This document shows, piece by piece, positions 39,457 to 48,129 of a stretch of DNA of 50,506 nucleotides (the stretch's first letter is position 1; each line of letters starts with the position of its first letter). The stretch is from Nonomuraea basaltis (GTDB lineage: Bacteria; Actinomycetota; Actinomycetes; Streptosporangiales; Streptosporangiaceae). The translations under genes were made by a program, and so were the position numbers. Where the stretch lies: NCBI RefSeq assembly GCF_005893125.1, contig NZ_VCJS01000087.1, forward strand, positions 1-50,506, in the 5' to 3' direction. The notes under the pieces are model-generated. The model worked only from the letters and a program-made list of their open reading frames with translations, ran no database searches and had not been told where the DNA came from.

Positions 39457-39689
39457 CGGCGATCAGCCACGCCACCCGAACCCAACCGCCCCAGGCTCCC
39501 CGCGGCACGGCCATCGCCCGCCGCATCCCCCGCAGCGGAAGGGCGGCCGTCCCCACATCCCGCGCCGGAGGCAGCCCTCTGCCGTCGCACGCCACATCCC
39601 GTGGCGGACGCCTCCGCCGTCGCCCGGTGCCATCCTCCGGCCGGGACAGGCCCGACCGTTCCGGTGGGGTCGCAGGACCCCTGCCCGGC

Positions 39690-41042
39690 CTACACGAAAC
39701 GGTTGTCCGAGCCGCGCGGCCCCTGGCGTACCGACTCGGCGTTGAGCGTGGGCTGCCAGTCGAAGACGTAGCCGCCCTCCATGGGCCCGATGACCACCTC
39801 GGCACCGGCGGTGGCACCGGCCTTGGCCAGCTCCCCCTCGACGCCGAGCCGCTCCAGCCGATCGGCGAGATACCCGACGGCCTCGTCGTTGCTGAAGTCG
39901 GTCTGCCTGATCCACCGCTCCGGCTTCTCACCAGTGATCTGGAACATGTGCTCGTTGACCCGCCGCACCCGGAACCCGGCCTCCCCGAGCTGCTTGGGCC
40001 TGATCACCAGCCGCGTCGGCTCCTCGATCGGCTTGCTGGCCCGCGCCGCCGCGACCCACTCACCCATCGCGAACGTCAGCTCCCGCAACCCGTCATGGGT
40101 GGCCGCCGAGATCGTGAACACCTGAAGCCCCCGGGCCTCGAACTCGGGCGTGACCATCTCGGCCAGCTCCCGCGCGTCCGGCACGTCCGATTTGTTCAGC
40201 ACGACGAGCCGCGGCCGGTCCTCGAGCCTCCCGTACGCCCGCAGCTCCGCCTCGATCACCTCGTAGTCGCTGATCGGGTCGCGCCCGGGCTCCATGGTGG
40301 CGCAGTCGATGACGTGGACGAGCATGTCGCACCGCTCGACGTGCCGCAGGAACTCGTGCCCGAGCCCCTTCCCCTGCGAGGCCCCGGGAATCAACCCGGG
40401 CACGTCGGCCACGGTGAACACGTTGTCACCCGCCGTCACCACCCCCAGATTGGGGATCAAGGTGGTGAACGGATAGTCGGCGATCTTCGGCTTGGCCGCG
40501 CTCAGGGCGGCGATCAGCGATGACTTGCCCGCGCTCGGGAACCCGACCAGCGCCACGTCCGCGACGCTCTTCAGCTCCAGCATGACGTCCAGCGCGTCAC
40601 CCGGCTCACCGAGCAGCGCGAACCCGGGCGCCTTCCGCTTGGTCGAGGCCAGGGCGGCGTTCCCCAGCCCGCCGTGCCCGCCCTGGGCGATCACGTACCG
40701 GGTGCCGACCCCCACGAGGTCGACCAGCACCTCACCGCTGGTGGCGTCCTTCACGACGGTGCCGTTGGGCACGGGCAGGATCACATCGGCCCCGTTGGCG
40801 CCGTCCCGGTTGGACCCCTGCCCCTGCTTGCCGTTCTCGGCGTTGCGATGCGGCCGCCGGTGATAGTCGAGCAGGGTCGCGGTGTTGGGATCGACCTCGA
40901 GTATCACGTCGCCGCCGCGCCCGCCGTTGCCGCCGTCGGGGCCGCCGAGCGGCTTGAACTTCTCCCGGTGGATGGAGGCACACCCGTTCCCCCCGTCACC
41001 GGCCTTGATGTGCAGGACCACCTGGTCCACAAAGTCCGGCAT
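39690..41042 (-). CDS. obg: Obg GTPase
   Basis: The 450-residue GTPase has the glycine-rich Obg domain (about 1-160: LHIKAGDGGNGCAS, GGPDGGNGGRGGDV) and a G domain (about 160-335: G1 GFPSAGKSS, G3 DVPGLIPGA, G4 NKSD). A C-terminal OCT domain (about 345-430) completes it. Obg acts in ribosome assembly and stress/differentiation control. The start ATG 41040-41042 has GGGGGAG 7 nt upstream. It follows rplU and rpmA, separated from rpmA by a perfect hairpin. Confidence 0.97.
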   Translation of the reverse strand: MPDFVDQVVLHIKAGDGGNGCASIHREKFKPLGGPDGGNGGRGGDVILEVDPNTATLLDYHRRPHRNAENGKQGQGSNRDGANGADVILPVPNGTVVKDATSGEVLVDLVGVGTRYVIAQGGHGGLGNAALASTKRKAPGFALLGEPGDALDVMLELKSVADVALVGFPSAGKSSLIAALSAAKPKIADYPFTTLIPNLGVVTAGDNVFTVADVPGLIPGASQGKGLGHEFLRHVERCDMLVHVIDCATMEPGRDPISDYEVIEAELRAYGRLEDRPRLVVLNKSDVPDARELAEMVTPEFEARGLQVFTISAATHDGLRELTFAMGEWVAAARASKPIEEPTRLVIRPKQLGEAGFRVRRVNEHMFQITGEKPERWIRQTDFSNDEAVGYLADRLERLGVEGELAKAGATAGAEVVIGPMEGGYVFDWQPTLNAESVRQGPRGSDNRFV

Positions 41043-41110
41043 GTAAGCACTCCCCCATCGCCCCACCAGGGGGCATCACATATCAAACACAAAGGCCCTG
41101 GAAAAGGCCA

Positions 41111-41142
41111 AGGGGTGGATCGAGACCGCTCGATCCACCCCT
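41111..41142 (-). terminator. Perfect hairpin between rpmA and obg
   Basis: AGGGGTGGATCGAG (41111-41124) and CTCGATCCACCCCT (41129-41142) form a 14-bp perfect stem with loop ACCG. On the minus strand it is followed by TGGCCTTTTCC. It can end or attenuate the rplU-rpmA transcript ahead of obg. Confidence 0.75.
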
Positions 41143-41186
41143 ACTAAGCGATAAAACAACAATCCCCAGGTCGCGACGAGGAAAAG

Positions 41187-41444
41187 CTACTCCGCGACGG
41201 GAACGATGCTCACGGCCCGGCGGCCGCGCTTGAGGCCGAACTGCACGTGACCGGCGGCCAGCGCGAACAGCGTGTCATCGCCACCGCGGCCGACGTTGTC
41301 GCCGGGGTGGAAGTGGGTGCCACGCTGCCGGACGATGATCTCGCCCGCGTTGACCAGCTGGCCGCCAAAGCGCTTGACGCCCAGGCGCTGAGCGTTGGAG
41401 TCGCGGCCGTTCCGGGTGGACGACGCGCCCTTCTTGTGTGCCAT
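41187..41444 (-). CDS. rpmA: 50S ribosomal protein L27
   Basis: The 85-residue protein starts MAHKKGASSTRNGRDSNAQR, a typical bacterial L27 N-terminus that reaches the peptidyl transferase centre, and contains RQRGTHFHPGDNVGRGGDDTL. It lies 15 nt after rplU. No N-terminal extension that would need prior cleavage is seen. Confidence 0.98.
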   Translation of the reverse strand: MAHKKGASSTRNGRDSNAQRLGVKRFGGQLVNAGEIIVRQRGTHFHPGDNVGRGGDDTLFALAAGHVQFGLKRGRRAVSIVPVAE

Positions 41445-41459
41445 CTCTAAACTCCCCGA

Positions 41460-41762
41460 TCAGGCCTGGTCGATACCGGTGATCTTCACCTGGGTGTACC
41501 GCTGGCGGTGACCCTGGCGCTTCTTGTAACCGGTCTTGTTCTTGTACTTGAGAATGCGGATCTTCGGACCCTTGGTCTCGCCGAGGATCTCGGCGCTGAC
41601 CGTGAACTTGCCCGCCTCCGTGGTCACGTCGCCATCGTTGACGACGAGCACCGTCGGCAGCGAAACCGAAGAGCCGACCTCGCCGGCGACCTTGTCCACC
41701 TCGAGGACGTCACCGACGGAGACCTTCTGCTGCCTGCCGCCGCAACGAACGATCGCGTACAC
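41460..41762 (-). CDS. rplU: 50S ribosomal protein L21
   Basis: The 100-residue L21 starts MYAIVRCGGRQQKVSVGD and ends with the conserved KKRQGHRQRYTQVKITGI. It is the first gene of the rplU-rpmA unit. The 220 nt between the RNase E/G stop and this start hold structured leader hairpins. Confidence 0.98.
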   Translation of the reverse strand: MYAIVRCGGRQQKVSVGDVLEVDKVAGEVGSSVSLPTVLVVNDGDVTTEAGKFTVSAEILGETKGPKIRILKYKNKTGYKKRQGHRQRYTQVKITGIDQA

Positions 41763-41808
41763 CGCGGAACCCTTCTACTGACTCACTGTTGATTGCTCTG
41801 CGATTCTC

Positions 41809-41857
41809 GGCCACACCCACGAAGGGGTGGCCGCCGAATGCTGCGCCCATCATTCGG
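41809..41857 (-). promoter_or_regulatory. Structured leader of rplU-rpmA
   Basis: Two hairpins sit in the untranslated region on the minus strand: one with arms GGCCAC/GTGGCC (41809-41832) and one with CCGAATG/CATTCGG (41834-41857, 10-nt loop). Stable paired leaders of this sort occur before ribosomal protein genes that autoregulate. The rest of 41858-41971 is presumed promoter DNA without a further clear motif. Confidence 0.45.
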
Positions 41858-41971
41858 TCTGTCTCGAACCGACGAACCGAGTAGGCGTGCCAACAGGGCA
41901 CGTCACCTGACGCACCGATTCACCAGGGTACCGGATTAACGGTGCCCTAGGCGAACCGGACGGATCGTCGG

Positions 41972-41997
41972 AGTCCGCCGAAACTACTCGGCGGACT
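41972..41997 (-). terminator. Hairpin over the stop codon of RNase E/G
   Basis: AGTCCGCCGA (41972-41981) and TCGGCGGACT (41988-41997) form a 10-bp perfect stem with a 6-nt loop. It includes the rne stop codon, and would fold at the 3' end of the rne message. Confidence 0.6.
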
Positions 41998-44965
41998 TGG
42001 CTCGGCGGGAGCGTCTCCGCCCCCTGCCGGAAGTCTGGCCTGCCTGGTCGTCCTCAACCGGGACGTCTTCAAGCGCACCGGTCACCGTATCACGGCTGCC
42101 GGAGTCCTTCGCCGCGGAAACCTTGTCGGAGACCACCTTCTCGACGGCCATCTTCCCCTGGGTGCCGCGCGGTTCAGGCTTGGCCTCTACCGGCTCGGTG
42201 TGGACGATCAGGCCGCGCCCGTTGCAGCAGTCACACGGCGTCGAGAACGCCTCCAGCAGCCCCTGACCGACCCGCTTACGCGTCATCTGGACCAGGCCCA
42301 GCGAGGTGACCTCGGCAACCTGGTGCTTGGTCCTGTCGCGCGCCAGGCACTCCAGCATCCGCCGCAGCACCAGGTCACGGTTCGACTCCAGCACCATGTC
42401 GATGAAGTCGATCACGATGATGCCGCCGATGTCGCGGAGCCTGAGCTGGCGCACGATCTCCTCGGCCGCCTCCAGGTTGTTCCTGGTGACGGTCTCTTCG
42501 AGGTTGCCGCCCTGGCCGGTGAACTTGCCGGTGTTGACGTCGACGACGGTCATCGCCTCGGTACGGTCGATCACCAGCGAGCCGCCGCTCGGCAGCCACA
42601 CCTTGCGATCGAGCGCCTTGCCGAGCTGCTCGTCGATCCGGTGCGACTCGAACACGTCTCCCTGGTCGCCGTCCCACTTCGACAGCCGCTCGCCCAGGTG
42701 CGGCGCGACGTACTTGACGTACTCGTCGACCGTCTCCCAGGCGTCCTCGCCCTGCACGACCAGCGAGGTGAAGTCCTCGTTGAAGACGTCGCGGATGACC
42801 CGGATGGTCAGGTCGGGCTCGGCGGACAGCAGCTCGGGCGGGCTGGCCGACTTGGCCTTCTTCTGGATGTTCTCCCACTGGGCGGACAGCCGGGCCACGT
42901 CGCGGGCCAGCTCCTCCTCAGAGGCGCCCTCGGCGGCGGTACGCACGATCACACCGGCGTTCTCCGGCATGACCTTCTTCAGGATGCTCTTGAGCCGCGT
43001 GCGCTCCTTGTCGGGCAGCTTGCGGCTGATCCCGGTCATTGAACCGTCGGGCACATAGACGAGGTAGCGCCCGGGCAGGCTGATCTGCGACGTCAGCCGC
43101 GCACCCTTGTGCCCGATCGGGTCCTTGGTGACCTGCACGAGCACGGACTGCCCGGACTTCAGCGCCGCCTCGATCCGCTTCGGCTGGCCCTCCATCCCGG
43201 CGGTGTCGAAGTTGACCTCGCCGGCGTACAGGACCGCGTTCCTGCCCTTGCCGATGTCCACGAACGCCGCCTCCATCGACGGCAGCACGTTCTGCACCTT
43301 GCCGAGGTAGACGTTGCCCACGTAGGACTGGCTGGCCTCGCGGTTGACGTAGTGCTCGACGAGCACGCCGTCCTCCAGCACCGCCATCTGCGTGCGGTCG
43401 CCCTGGCGGCGCACGACCATCATCCGGTCGACGGACTCACGGCGGGCCAGGAACTCCGACTCCGTGATGATCGGCGGGCGCCTGCGGCCCAGCTCGCGGC
43501 CCTCGCGGCGGCGCTGCTTCTTGGCCTCCAGCCTCGTGGAGCCGCGCACGCTCTGCACGCCGTCGGTGGCGGTGTCGAGCGAGGCCGGACGTCCGGAGCG
43601 GGGCGCGCGGATGCGTACCACCGTGTTCGGCGGATCGTCGCCGGCCGGCTCGGCGACCTCCTCCGTGCCGCGCCGACGCCGACGCCGGCGGCGGCGGGAG
43701 GTGGAGGTCTCCTCCTCCTGGGCCTCCTCGTCCTGCTCCTCGTCGGTGTCCTCGTCCTGCTCCTCGCCGTCCTCGGCCTCGTCGCGCTCGCGCGCCTTGC
43801 CGCGTCCCCGGCCGCCACGGCGGCGGCGACGGCGACGGCCGCCGCCTTCCTCCTCCTCCTGCTCGTCGGAGGTGTCGGCGTCGGTCTCGTCCTCGCTCAC
43901 AACCTCGTCGGCCGGCTCCTCGGCCTCCTTCGCAGGCTCGGCGACCGGCTGCGGCGGCTCGGCGCGGCGGACCGCGACGGGCTTGGCCTGGCTGGGGTCG
44001 GGCGCCTGGAACAGCGGAGCGAAGATGGCCGCCGGCCGCTGGAACGCGGTGTCTGGCTGGTCCTGCCGGCGGGCCGTCAGCCCGAACGGGTCGGCGAGCA
44101 GGCTCGGCCGCACGGGCTCCTCGTCGAGGTCCTCGCCGGCGGGCTCGTCGTCGAGCGGCTCGTCCTCGGGCAGGATCTCGATGATGTCGTCTTCCTCGGC
44201 AGCGGCTTCGACGTCACCGCCGGAGACCACCGCCCCGGCAGCTCCGGCCTCGGCGTCACCGCGACCGGCCTGCGCCGCCTCAGGCTGCGCCACGGCGGAC
44301 TCACCGGTGCGAACCTCCGCCCCGGCCTCGCCACCGGCGACCGCCTGGCCTTCGCCGAACGGCGCGGCCGCCTCGGCACCGCCGGAGGGAGCCGCCACCT
44401 CGGCGGCAGCGGCGGGAGCCTCTGCCGGCTCCGCCTTCTTGCGGGTGGCCCTGCGTCGCTTCACGGGCGCGGCCTCAGCGGGTGCCTCGGGAGCGGCGGC
44501 CTCGCCGCCCTCCGGGAGCGCTCCCGCGACTTCCGGCTCCGCCTCGGCGGCCTTCTTGGTGGTCGTACGCCGCCGCGTCGACGTGGCAGTGGACCGCGTC
44601 CTCGCGGCCCGCTTGGGCTTCTCCTCGGCCACGGCCTCGGCGACGGCGTCGGCCAGGACGCCCTCGGCAGGGCTCTCGGCCTCGGGTGCAGCGGCGGCGG
44701 TCGTGTCGGCAGCCGCGAGAAGGTCCGGATCGGGCTCACCGGCGGCTCTCTGGACGACGGTGCGCTGCACCGGCGCACCCTCCGCCACCGCCGGCGCGGC
44801 CTGCGCGGCTGGAACGGTGACCGGAACGGCGGCCGGCTCCTCGGGCAGCTCGGGCGGCGGACCGGCCGGGCGGCTGGCGGAGCGGCGACGCTTGGTCACC
44901 TCGGGCTGTTCAGTTGTCTCCCCGTCGAGGCCTGTGACCCCGGCGTTGGGCTCGTTGTCGAGCAT
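41984..44965 (-). CDS. rne: Ribonuclease E/G
   Basis: The 993-residue endoribonuclease has a long N-terminal disordered arm (about 1-480), rich in Ala/Glu/Pro with acidic and arginine-rich blocks. The catalytic core follows: an S1-domain (QSYVGNVYLGKVQNVLPSMEAAFVDIG), the 5'-sensor region, the DNase I-like domain with the magnesium site (TVVDVNTGKF and IDFIDM) and the zinc-link CDCC. A short basic tail completes it. The N-terminal extension is characteristic of actinobacterial RNase E/G. It acts in rRNA and mRNA processing, probably scaffolding a degradosome through the arm. Start ATG 44965 has GGGAG upstream. It precedes rplU on the same strand. Confidence 0.95.
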   Translation of the reverse strand: MLDNEPNAGVTGLDGETTEQPEVTKRRRSASRPAGPPPELPEEPAAVPVTVPAAQAAPAVAEGAPVQRTVVQRAAGEPDPDLLAAADTTAAAAPEAESPAEGVLADAVAEAVAEEKPKRAARTRSTATSTRRRTTTKKAAEAEPEVAGALPEGGEAAAPEAPAEAAPVKRRRATRKKAEPAEAPAAAAEVAAPSGGAEAAAPFGEGQAVAGGEAGAEVRTGESAVAQPEAAQAGRGDAEAGAAGAVVSGGDVEAAAEEDDIIEILPEDEPLDDEPAGEDLDEEPVRPSLLADPFGLTARRQDQPDTAFQRPAAIFAPLFQAPDPSQAKPVAVRRAEPPQPVAEPAKEAEEPADEVVSEDETDADTSDEQEEEEGGGRRRRRRRGGRGRGKARERDEAEDGEEQDEDTDEEQDEEAQEEETSTSRRRRRRRRRGTEEVAEPAGDDPPNTVVRIRAPRSGRPASLDTATDGVQSVRGSTRLEAKKQRRREGRELGRRRPPIITESEFLARRESVDRMMVVRRQGDRTQMAVLEDGVLVEHYVNREASQSYVGNVYLGKVQNVLPSMEAAFVDIGKGRNAVLYAGEVNFDTAGMEGQPKRIEAALKSGQSVLVQVTKDPIGHKGARLTSQISLPGRYLVYVPDGSMTGISRKLPDKERTRLKSILKKVMPENAGVIVRTAAEGASEEELARDVARLSAQWENIQKKAKSASPPELLSAEPDLTIRVIRDVFNEDFTSLVVQGEDAWETVDEYVKYVAPHLGERLSKWDGDQGDVFESHRIDEQLGKALDRKVWLPSGGSLVIDRTEAMTVVDVNTGKFTGQGGNLEETVTRNNLEAAEEIVRQLRLRDIGGIIVIDFIDMVLESNRDLVLRRMLECLARDRTKHQVAEVTSLGLVQMTRKRVGQGLLEAFSTPCDCCNGRGLIVHTEPVEAKPEPRGTQGKMAVEKVVSDKVSAAKDSGSRDTVTGALEDVPVEDDQAGQTSGRGRRRSRRAKSAE

Positions 44966-45038
44966 GCGGGCGTTCTCCCGTCAGCTCCCGGGCGCGTCGC
45001 CGCGCCGCGCAGGAGCATCGTGTCTCGTTGTCCGCCCC

Positions 45039-45057
45039 CGCCTCCCGTGAGGAGGCG
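45039..45057 (-). terminator. Hairpin between DUF2344 and RNase E/G genes
   Basis: CGCCTCC (45039-45045) and GGAGGCG (45051-45057) form a 7-bp stem with loop CGTGA; a bulged T and three more C-G pairs can extend it. Lies in the 143-nt gap between the two genes. Confidence 0.5.
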
Positions 45058-45108
45058 TGGGCGCCAAGTCCTGTCAGCGGTCGTGCCCGGCTCGCGCTGG
45101 GCCCGTCC

Positions 45109-45876
45109 TTAACCGGCGACGTACTCACCCACCGGCCCCGCCTCGCCGCCGCGCGTGTTATCGCGGTCCAGGTCGAGCGGGTCGGCAAGCGCACCGGTGC
45201 TGACGTCGAGCGGCCCCTGCGCCAGCCTGGTCACCTCGGGGGGAACCGGCGGCGCGAAGTCGGCCACAAGACGCAGCCCTGTGAGCACATCGTCGGGTCG
45301 AACGGCAGGCGTCATGTGCCGAACAACCATGCGCAGTATGACACACGGTCGTCCATGCACCTGAGCTGCGGTTCTGTCTGTTCCCTCGGACACCGTGAGC
45401 CCCAGCACGGCCTGCCGCGCGTCGAAGCGACGGGGTCCCTTCTTGGTGAGGCGCTCGACCTCCACGGTGCCCGCCGCGAGGAACTTCTCCGCCGCCACCT
45501 CGGCGAGCTCGCGATCGGCACCGGGCAGCCGCACCTCCCAGTCGGAGACCTCCAAGCGGTCGGCCAGTCCCCCCTGACCCGCCTCCACGACGTCGAGTAC
45601 ATCGAGCCCCGGCGGCAGCGACTCGTCCAGGCCGGATCTGACCTGCTCGGGGTCGCACGGCGTGGTAACACCGATCTCGAGGTATTCAGCTTCGCTGGCG
45701 ACGCCTGTCGGCGCCGCGCCCGCGTAGGAGATCTTCGGGTGGGGCGAGAAGCCCGCGCTGTACGCCACCGGAATGCCGGCACGGCGGACCGCCCGCTCGA
45801 CGGCCCGTGAGATGTCGCGGTGGCTGGTGAAGCGCAGGCGGCCGCGCTTGGCGTAACGCACACGCAGGCGCTGCAC
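45109..45876 (-). CDS. DUF2344 (TIGR03936) partner of the radical SAM protein
   Basis: The 255-residue protein starts at GTG 45874-45876 with QRLRVRYAKRGRLRFTSHRDISRAVERAVRRAGIP and has YSAGFSPHPKISYA, the core of TIGR03936. This family is always linked to the TIGR03960 radical SAM protein encoded just upstream here, sometimes as a fusion. The joint reaction is unknown; a role in tRNA or ribosome modification is often suspected. It is separated from its partner by 138 nt. Confidence 0.92.
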   Translation of the reverse strand: MQRLRVRYAKRGRLRFTSHRDISRAVERAVRRAGIPVAYSAGFSPHPKISYAGAAPTGVASEAEYLEIGVTTPCDPEQVRSGLDESLPPGLDVLDVVEAGQGGLADRLEVSDWEVRLPGADRELAEVAAEKFLAAGTVEVERLTKKGPRRFDARQAVLGLTVSEGTDRTAAQVHGRPCVILRMVVRHMTPAVRPDDVLTGLRLVADFAPPVPPEVTRLAQGPLDVSTGALADPLDLDRDNTRGGEAGPVGEYVAG

Positions 45877-46014
45877 CGTGGGCGCGGGCGGAGGCCCTTC
45901 GGGAACAGGTTTCAGAGCTTGTCGTCCTTCCCTTGTAAGTGTTCCTTCGTCTCAGGATAAGCCGCCCCGGCGTATGGACGTGTACGCCGAGGCACGGCTC
46001 GCCCACTGAGCGCG

Positions 46015-47925
46015 CTAAACCACCGTAAGAGGAAGGAGTTTTCGCCCCGTGGGACCGATTTGAATTTCTGTGCCCATGGTCGGGCAGACGCCGCAGTCGT
46101 AGCACGGAGTCCAGCGGCAGTCCTCGACTTCAGCGCCGGAGACGGCCTCCTGCCAGTCCTGCCACAGCCATTCGCGGTCGAGCCCGGCGTCGAGGTGGTC
46201 CCACGGCAGGACTTCGTTCTCCTCCCGCTCGCGCGTGGTGTACCAGTCGACGTCGACCCCAGCCTTCTCGGCGGCCGCCATCCAGCGCTCGTAGGAGAAG
46301 TGCTCGCTCCAACCGTCGAACCTGCCGCCGTCCTCCCAGACGGCGCGGATCACCGCGCCGACCCGGCGGTCGCCGCGCGAGAGCAGGCCCTCCACGATCG
46401 AGGGCTTGCCATCGTGGTAACGGAAGCCGATCGCCCGGCCGTATTGCCTGTCGCCCCTGAGCGAGTCGCGCAGCGCCTTGAGCCGCCGGTCGACGGTCTC
46501 GTGGTCGGCCTGCGCGGCCCACTGGAACGGCGTGTGCGGCTTGGGCACGAAGCCGCCGATGGAGACCGTGCAGCGGATGTCGCGGCTGCCGGTCGCCTCG
46601 CGGCCCGCCTTGATGACCTTCTTGGCCAGGTCGGCGATGCCGAGCACGTCCTCGTCCTGCTCGGTGGGCAGCCCGCACATGAAGTAGAGCTTGACCTGCC
46701 GCCACCCCTGCGAGTAGGCCGTGGTGACGGTGCGGATCAGGTCTTCCTCGGTGACCATCTTGTTGATCACCTTGCGCATCCGCTCCGAGCCGCCCTCGGG
46801 CGCGAATGTCAGGCCCGAGCGCCTGCCGTTCCTGGAGAACTCGTTGGCCAGGTCGATGTTGAACGCGTCGACCCTGGTCGAGGGCAGGGACAGCGAGGTG
46901 TTGGTGCCTTCGTAGCGGTCGGCCAGGCCCTTGGCGATGTCGCCGATCTCGGAGTGGTCGGCCGACGACAGCGACAGCAGGCCGACCTCGTTGAAGCCGG
47001 ACTCCTTGACGCCCTGCTCGACCATCGCGCCGATCGTGGTGATGGACCGCTCGCGCACCGGACGCGTGATCATGCCCGCCTGGCAGAACCGGCACCCGCG
47101 CGTGCAGCCGCGGAAGATCTCCACACTGAACCGCTCGTGCACCGTCTCCGCCAGCGGGACCAGCGGCTTCTTCGGATAGGGCCACTCGTCGAGGTCCATG
47201 ACGGTGTGCTTGTGCACCCTCCACGGCACCTCGGGCCGGTTGGGCGCGACGCGCTTGACGCGGCCGTCCGGGTGGTAGTCGACGTCGTAGAACTTGGGCA
47301 CGTAGACGCCGCCGGACTCGGCGAGCCGCATCAGCAGCTCGTCGCGCCCGCCCGGCCGGCCCTCGGCCTTCCACTCGCGGATGACCTCGCTGATGGCGAT
47401 GGCGATCTGCTCCCCGTCGCCGAGCACGGCCGCGTCGAGGAAGTCGGCGATCGGCTCGGGGTTGAAGGCCGCGTGGCCCCCGGCGAGCACGATCGGGTCG
47501 TCCTCGCCCCGGTCCACGGCGCGAAGCGGGATGCCGGCCAGGTCGAGGGCCGTCAGCATGTTGGTGTAGCCGAGCTCGGTCGAGAACGACAGCCCGAGCA
47601 CGTCGAAAGCGCGCACCGGCCGGTGCGCGTCGACGGTGAACTGCGGGACGCCCTCCGCTCGCATGAGCGCCTCGAGGTCCGGCCAGACGGCGTAGGTCCG
47701 CTCGGCCAGCGTCGCGGGCAGCTCGTTGAGGATCTCGTAGAGGATCGCCACACCCTGGTTGGGCAGCCCGACCTCGTAGGCGTCCGGGTACATCAACGCC
47801 CACCGCACGTCCGCGGAGTCCCAGTCCTTGACGGTCGAGTTGAGCTCACCCCCGACGTACTGGATGGGCTTCTGCACCTTGGGCAGCAGCGCTTCCAGGC
47901 GGTGGAAAATCGACTCGACAGGCAT
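46015..47925 (-). CDS. TIGR03960 family B12-binding-like radical SAM protein
   Basis: The 636-residue protein has an N-terminal B12-binding-like domain (LMYPDAYEVGLPNQGV, LSFSTELGYTN) and the radical SAM cluster motif CTRGCRFCQAG (CxxxCxxC) near residue 285. A TIM-barrel core follows (YFMCGLPTEQDEDV), then a C-terminal cysteine cluster (CYDCGVCP). The family is conserved in actinobacteria together with TIGR03936; its substrate is unknown. ATG 47923-47925 is the start; the open frame continues upstream but overlaps unrelated coding. Neighbours rodA/pbpA upstream and RNase E/G downstream are conserved. Confidence 0.95.
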   Translation of the reverse strand: MPVESIFHRLEALLPKVQKPIQYVGGELNSTVKDWDSADVRWALMYPDAYEVGLPNQGVAILYEILNELPATLAERTYAVWPDLEALMRAEGVPQFTVDAHRPVRAFDVLGLSFSTELGYTNMLTALDLAGIPLRAVDRGEDDPIVLAGGHAAFNPEPIADFLDAAVLGDGEQIAIAISEVIREWKAEGRPGGRDELLMRLAESGGVYVPKFYDVDYHPDGRVKRVAPNRPEVPWRVHKHTVMDLDEWPYPKKPLVPLAETVHERFSVEIFRGCTRGCRFCQAGMITRPVRERSITTIGAMVEQGVKESGFNEVGLLSLSSADHSEIGDIAKGLADRYEGTNTSLSLPSTRVDAFNIDLANEFSRNGRRSGLTFAPEGGSERMRKVINKMVTEEDLIRTVTTAYSQGWRQVKLYFMCGLPTEQDEDVLGIADLAKKVIKAGREATGSRDIRCTVSIGGFVPKPHTPFQWAAQADHETVDRRLKALRDSLRGDRQYGRAIGFRYHDGKPSIVEGLLSRGDRRVGAVIRAVWEDGGRFDGWSEHFSYERWMAAAEKAGVDVDWYTTREREENEVLPWDHLDAGLDREWLWQDWQEAVSGAEVEDCRWTPCYDCGVCPTMGTEIQIGPTGRKLLPLTVV

Positions 47926-47945
47926 ACCGTCCAGCGTAGCGGCGC

Positions 47946-48125
47946 TCAGACGGTGGCTGGTCCGGTGATGTCGATGTCGTTTCCGCTGAGCACCACGATG
48001 TGGTGCCCCTCGTAGCAGGTCAGCTCCACGGCGATCACGCCGCTCTCCAGGTTGTGCACACCGACGACGTGGTTCGCGGGCAGCAGGAAGCGCTCCTCGC
48101 ACTCATCGCAATAGGCCAAGAACAT
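47946..48125 (-). CDS. 59-residue CxxC protein between rodA and the radical SAM gene
   Basis: From ATG 48123-48125 the product reads MFLAYCDECEERFLLPANHV, continues with VELTCYEGHH, and ends at VLSGNDIDITGPATV. A CxxC pair near the N-terminus plus a third cysteine and two histidines (TCYEGHH) suggest one small zinc-binding unit. It starts 4 nt after the rodA stop, which indicates coupling. A longer frame extends into rodA but is antiparallel in content to its end, so the short form is preferred. Function unknown. Confidence 0.75.
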   Translation of the reverse strand: MFLAYCDECEERFLLPANHVVGVHNLESGVIAVELTCYEGHHIVVLSGNDIDITGPATV

Positions 48126-48129
48126 ATTT

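Noticed and set aside
39457..39689. Possible gene between SDR and obg
   Set aside because: Frames here are Arg/Pro-rich without start signals or motifs. Only imperfect repeats of CCACATCCCG are seen in this gap.
44508..44522. Second CebR-like palindrome CGGGAGCGCTCCCG
   Set aside because: It lies deep inside the RNase E/G coding sequence in an Ala/Pro/Glu-rich stretch and is explained by codon content.
43109..45112. 667-codon and 552-codon plus-strand frames
   Set aside because: They are antisense to the low-complexity arm of RNase E/G and have composition typical of shadows.
46060..48015. 651-codon plus-strand frame
   Set aside because: Antisense to the radical SAM gene, which carries the real cluster motif.
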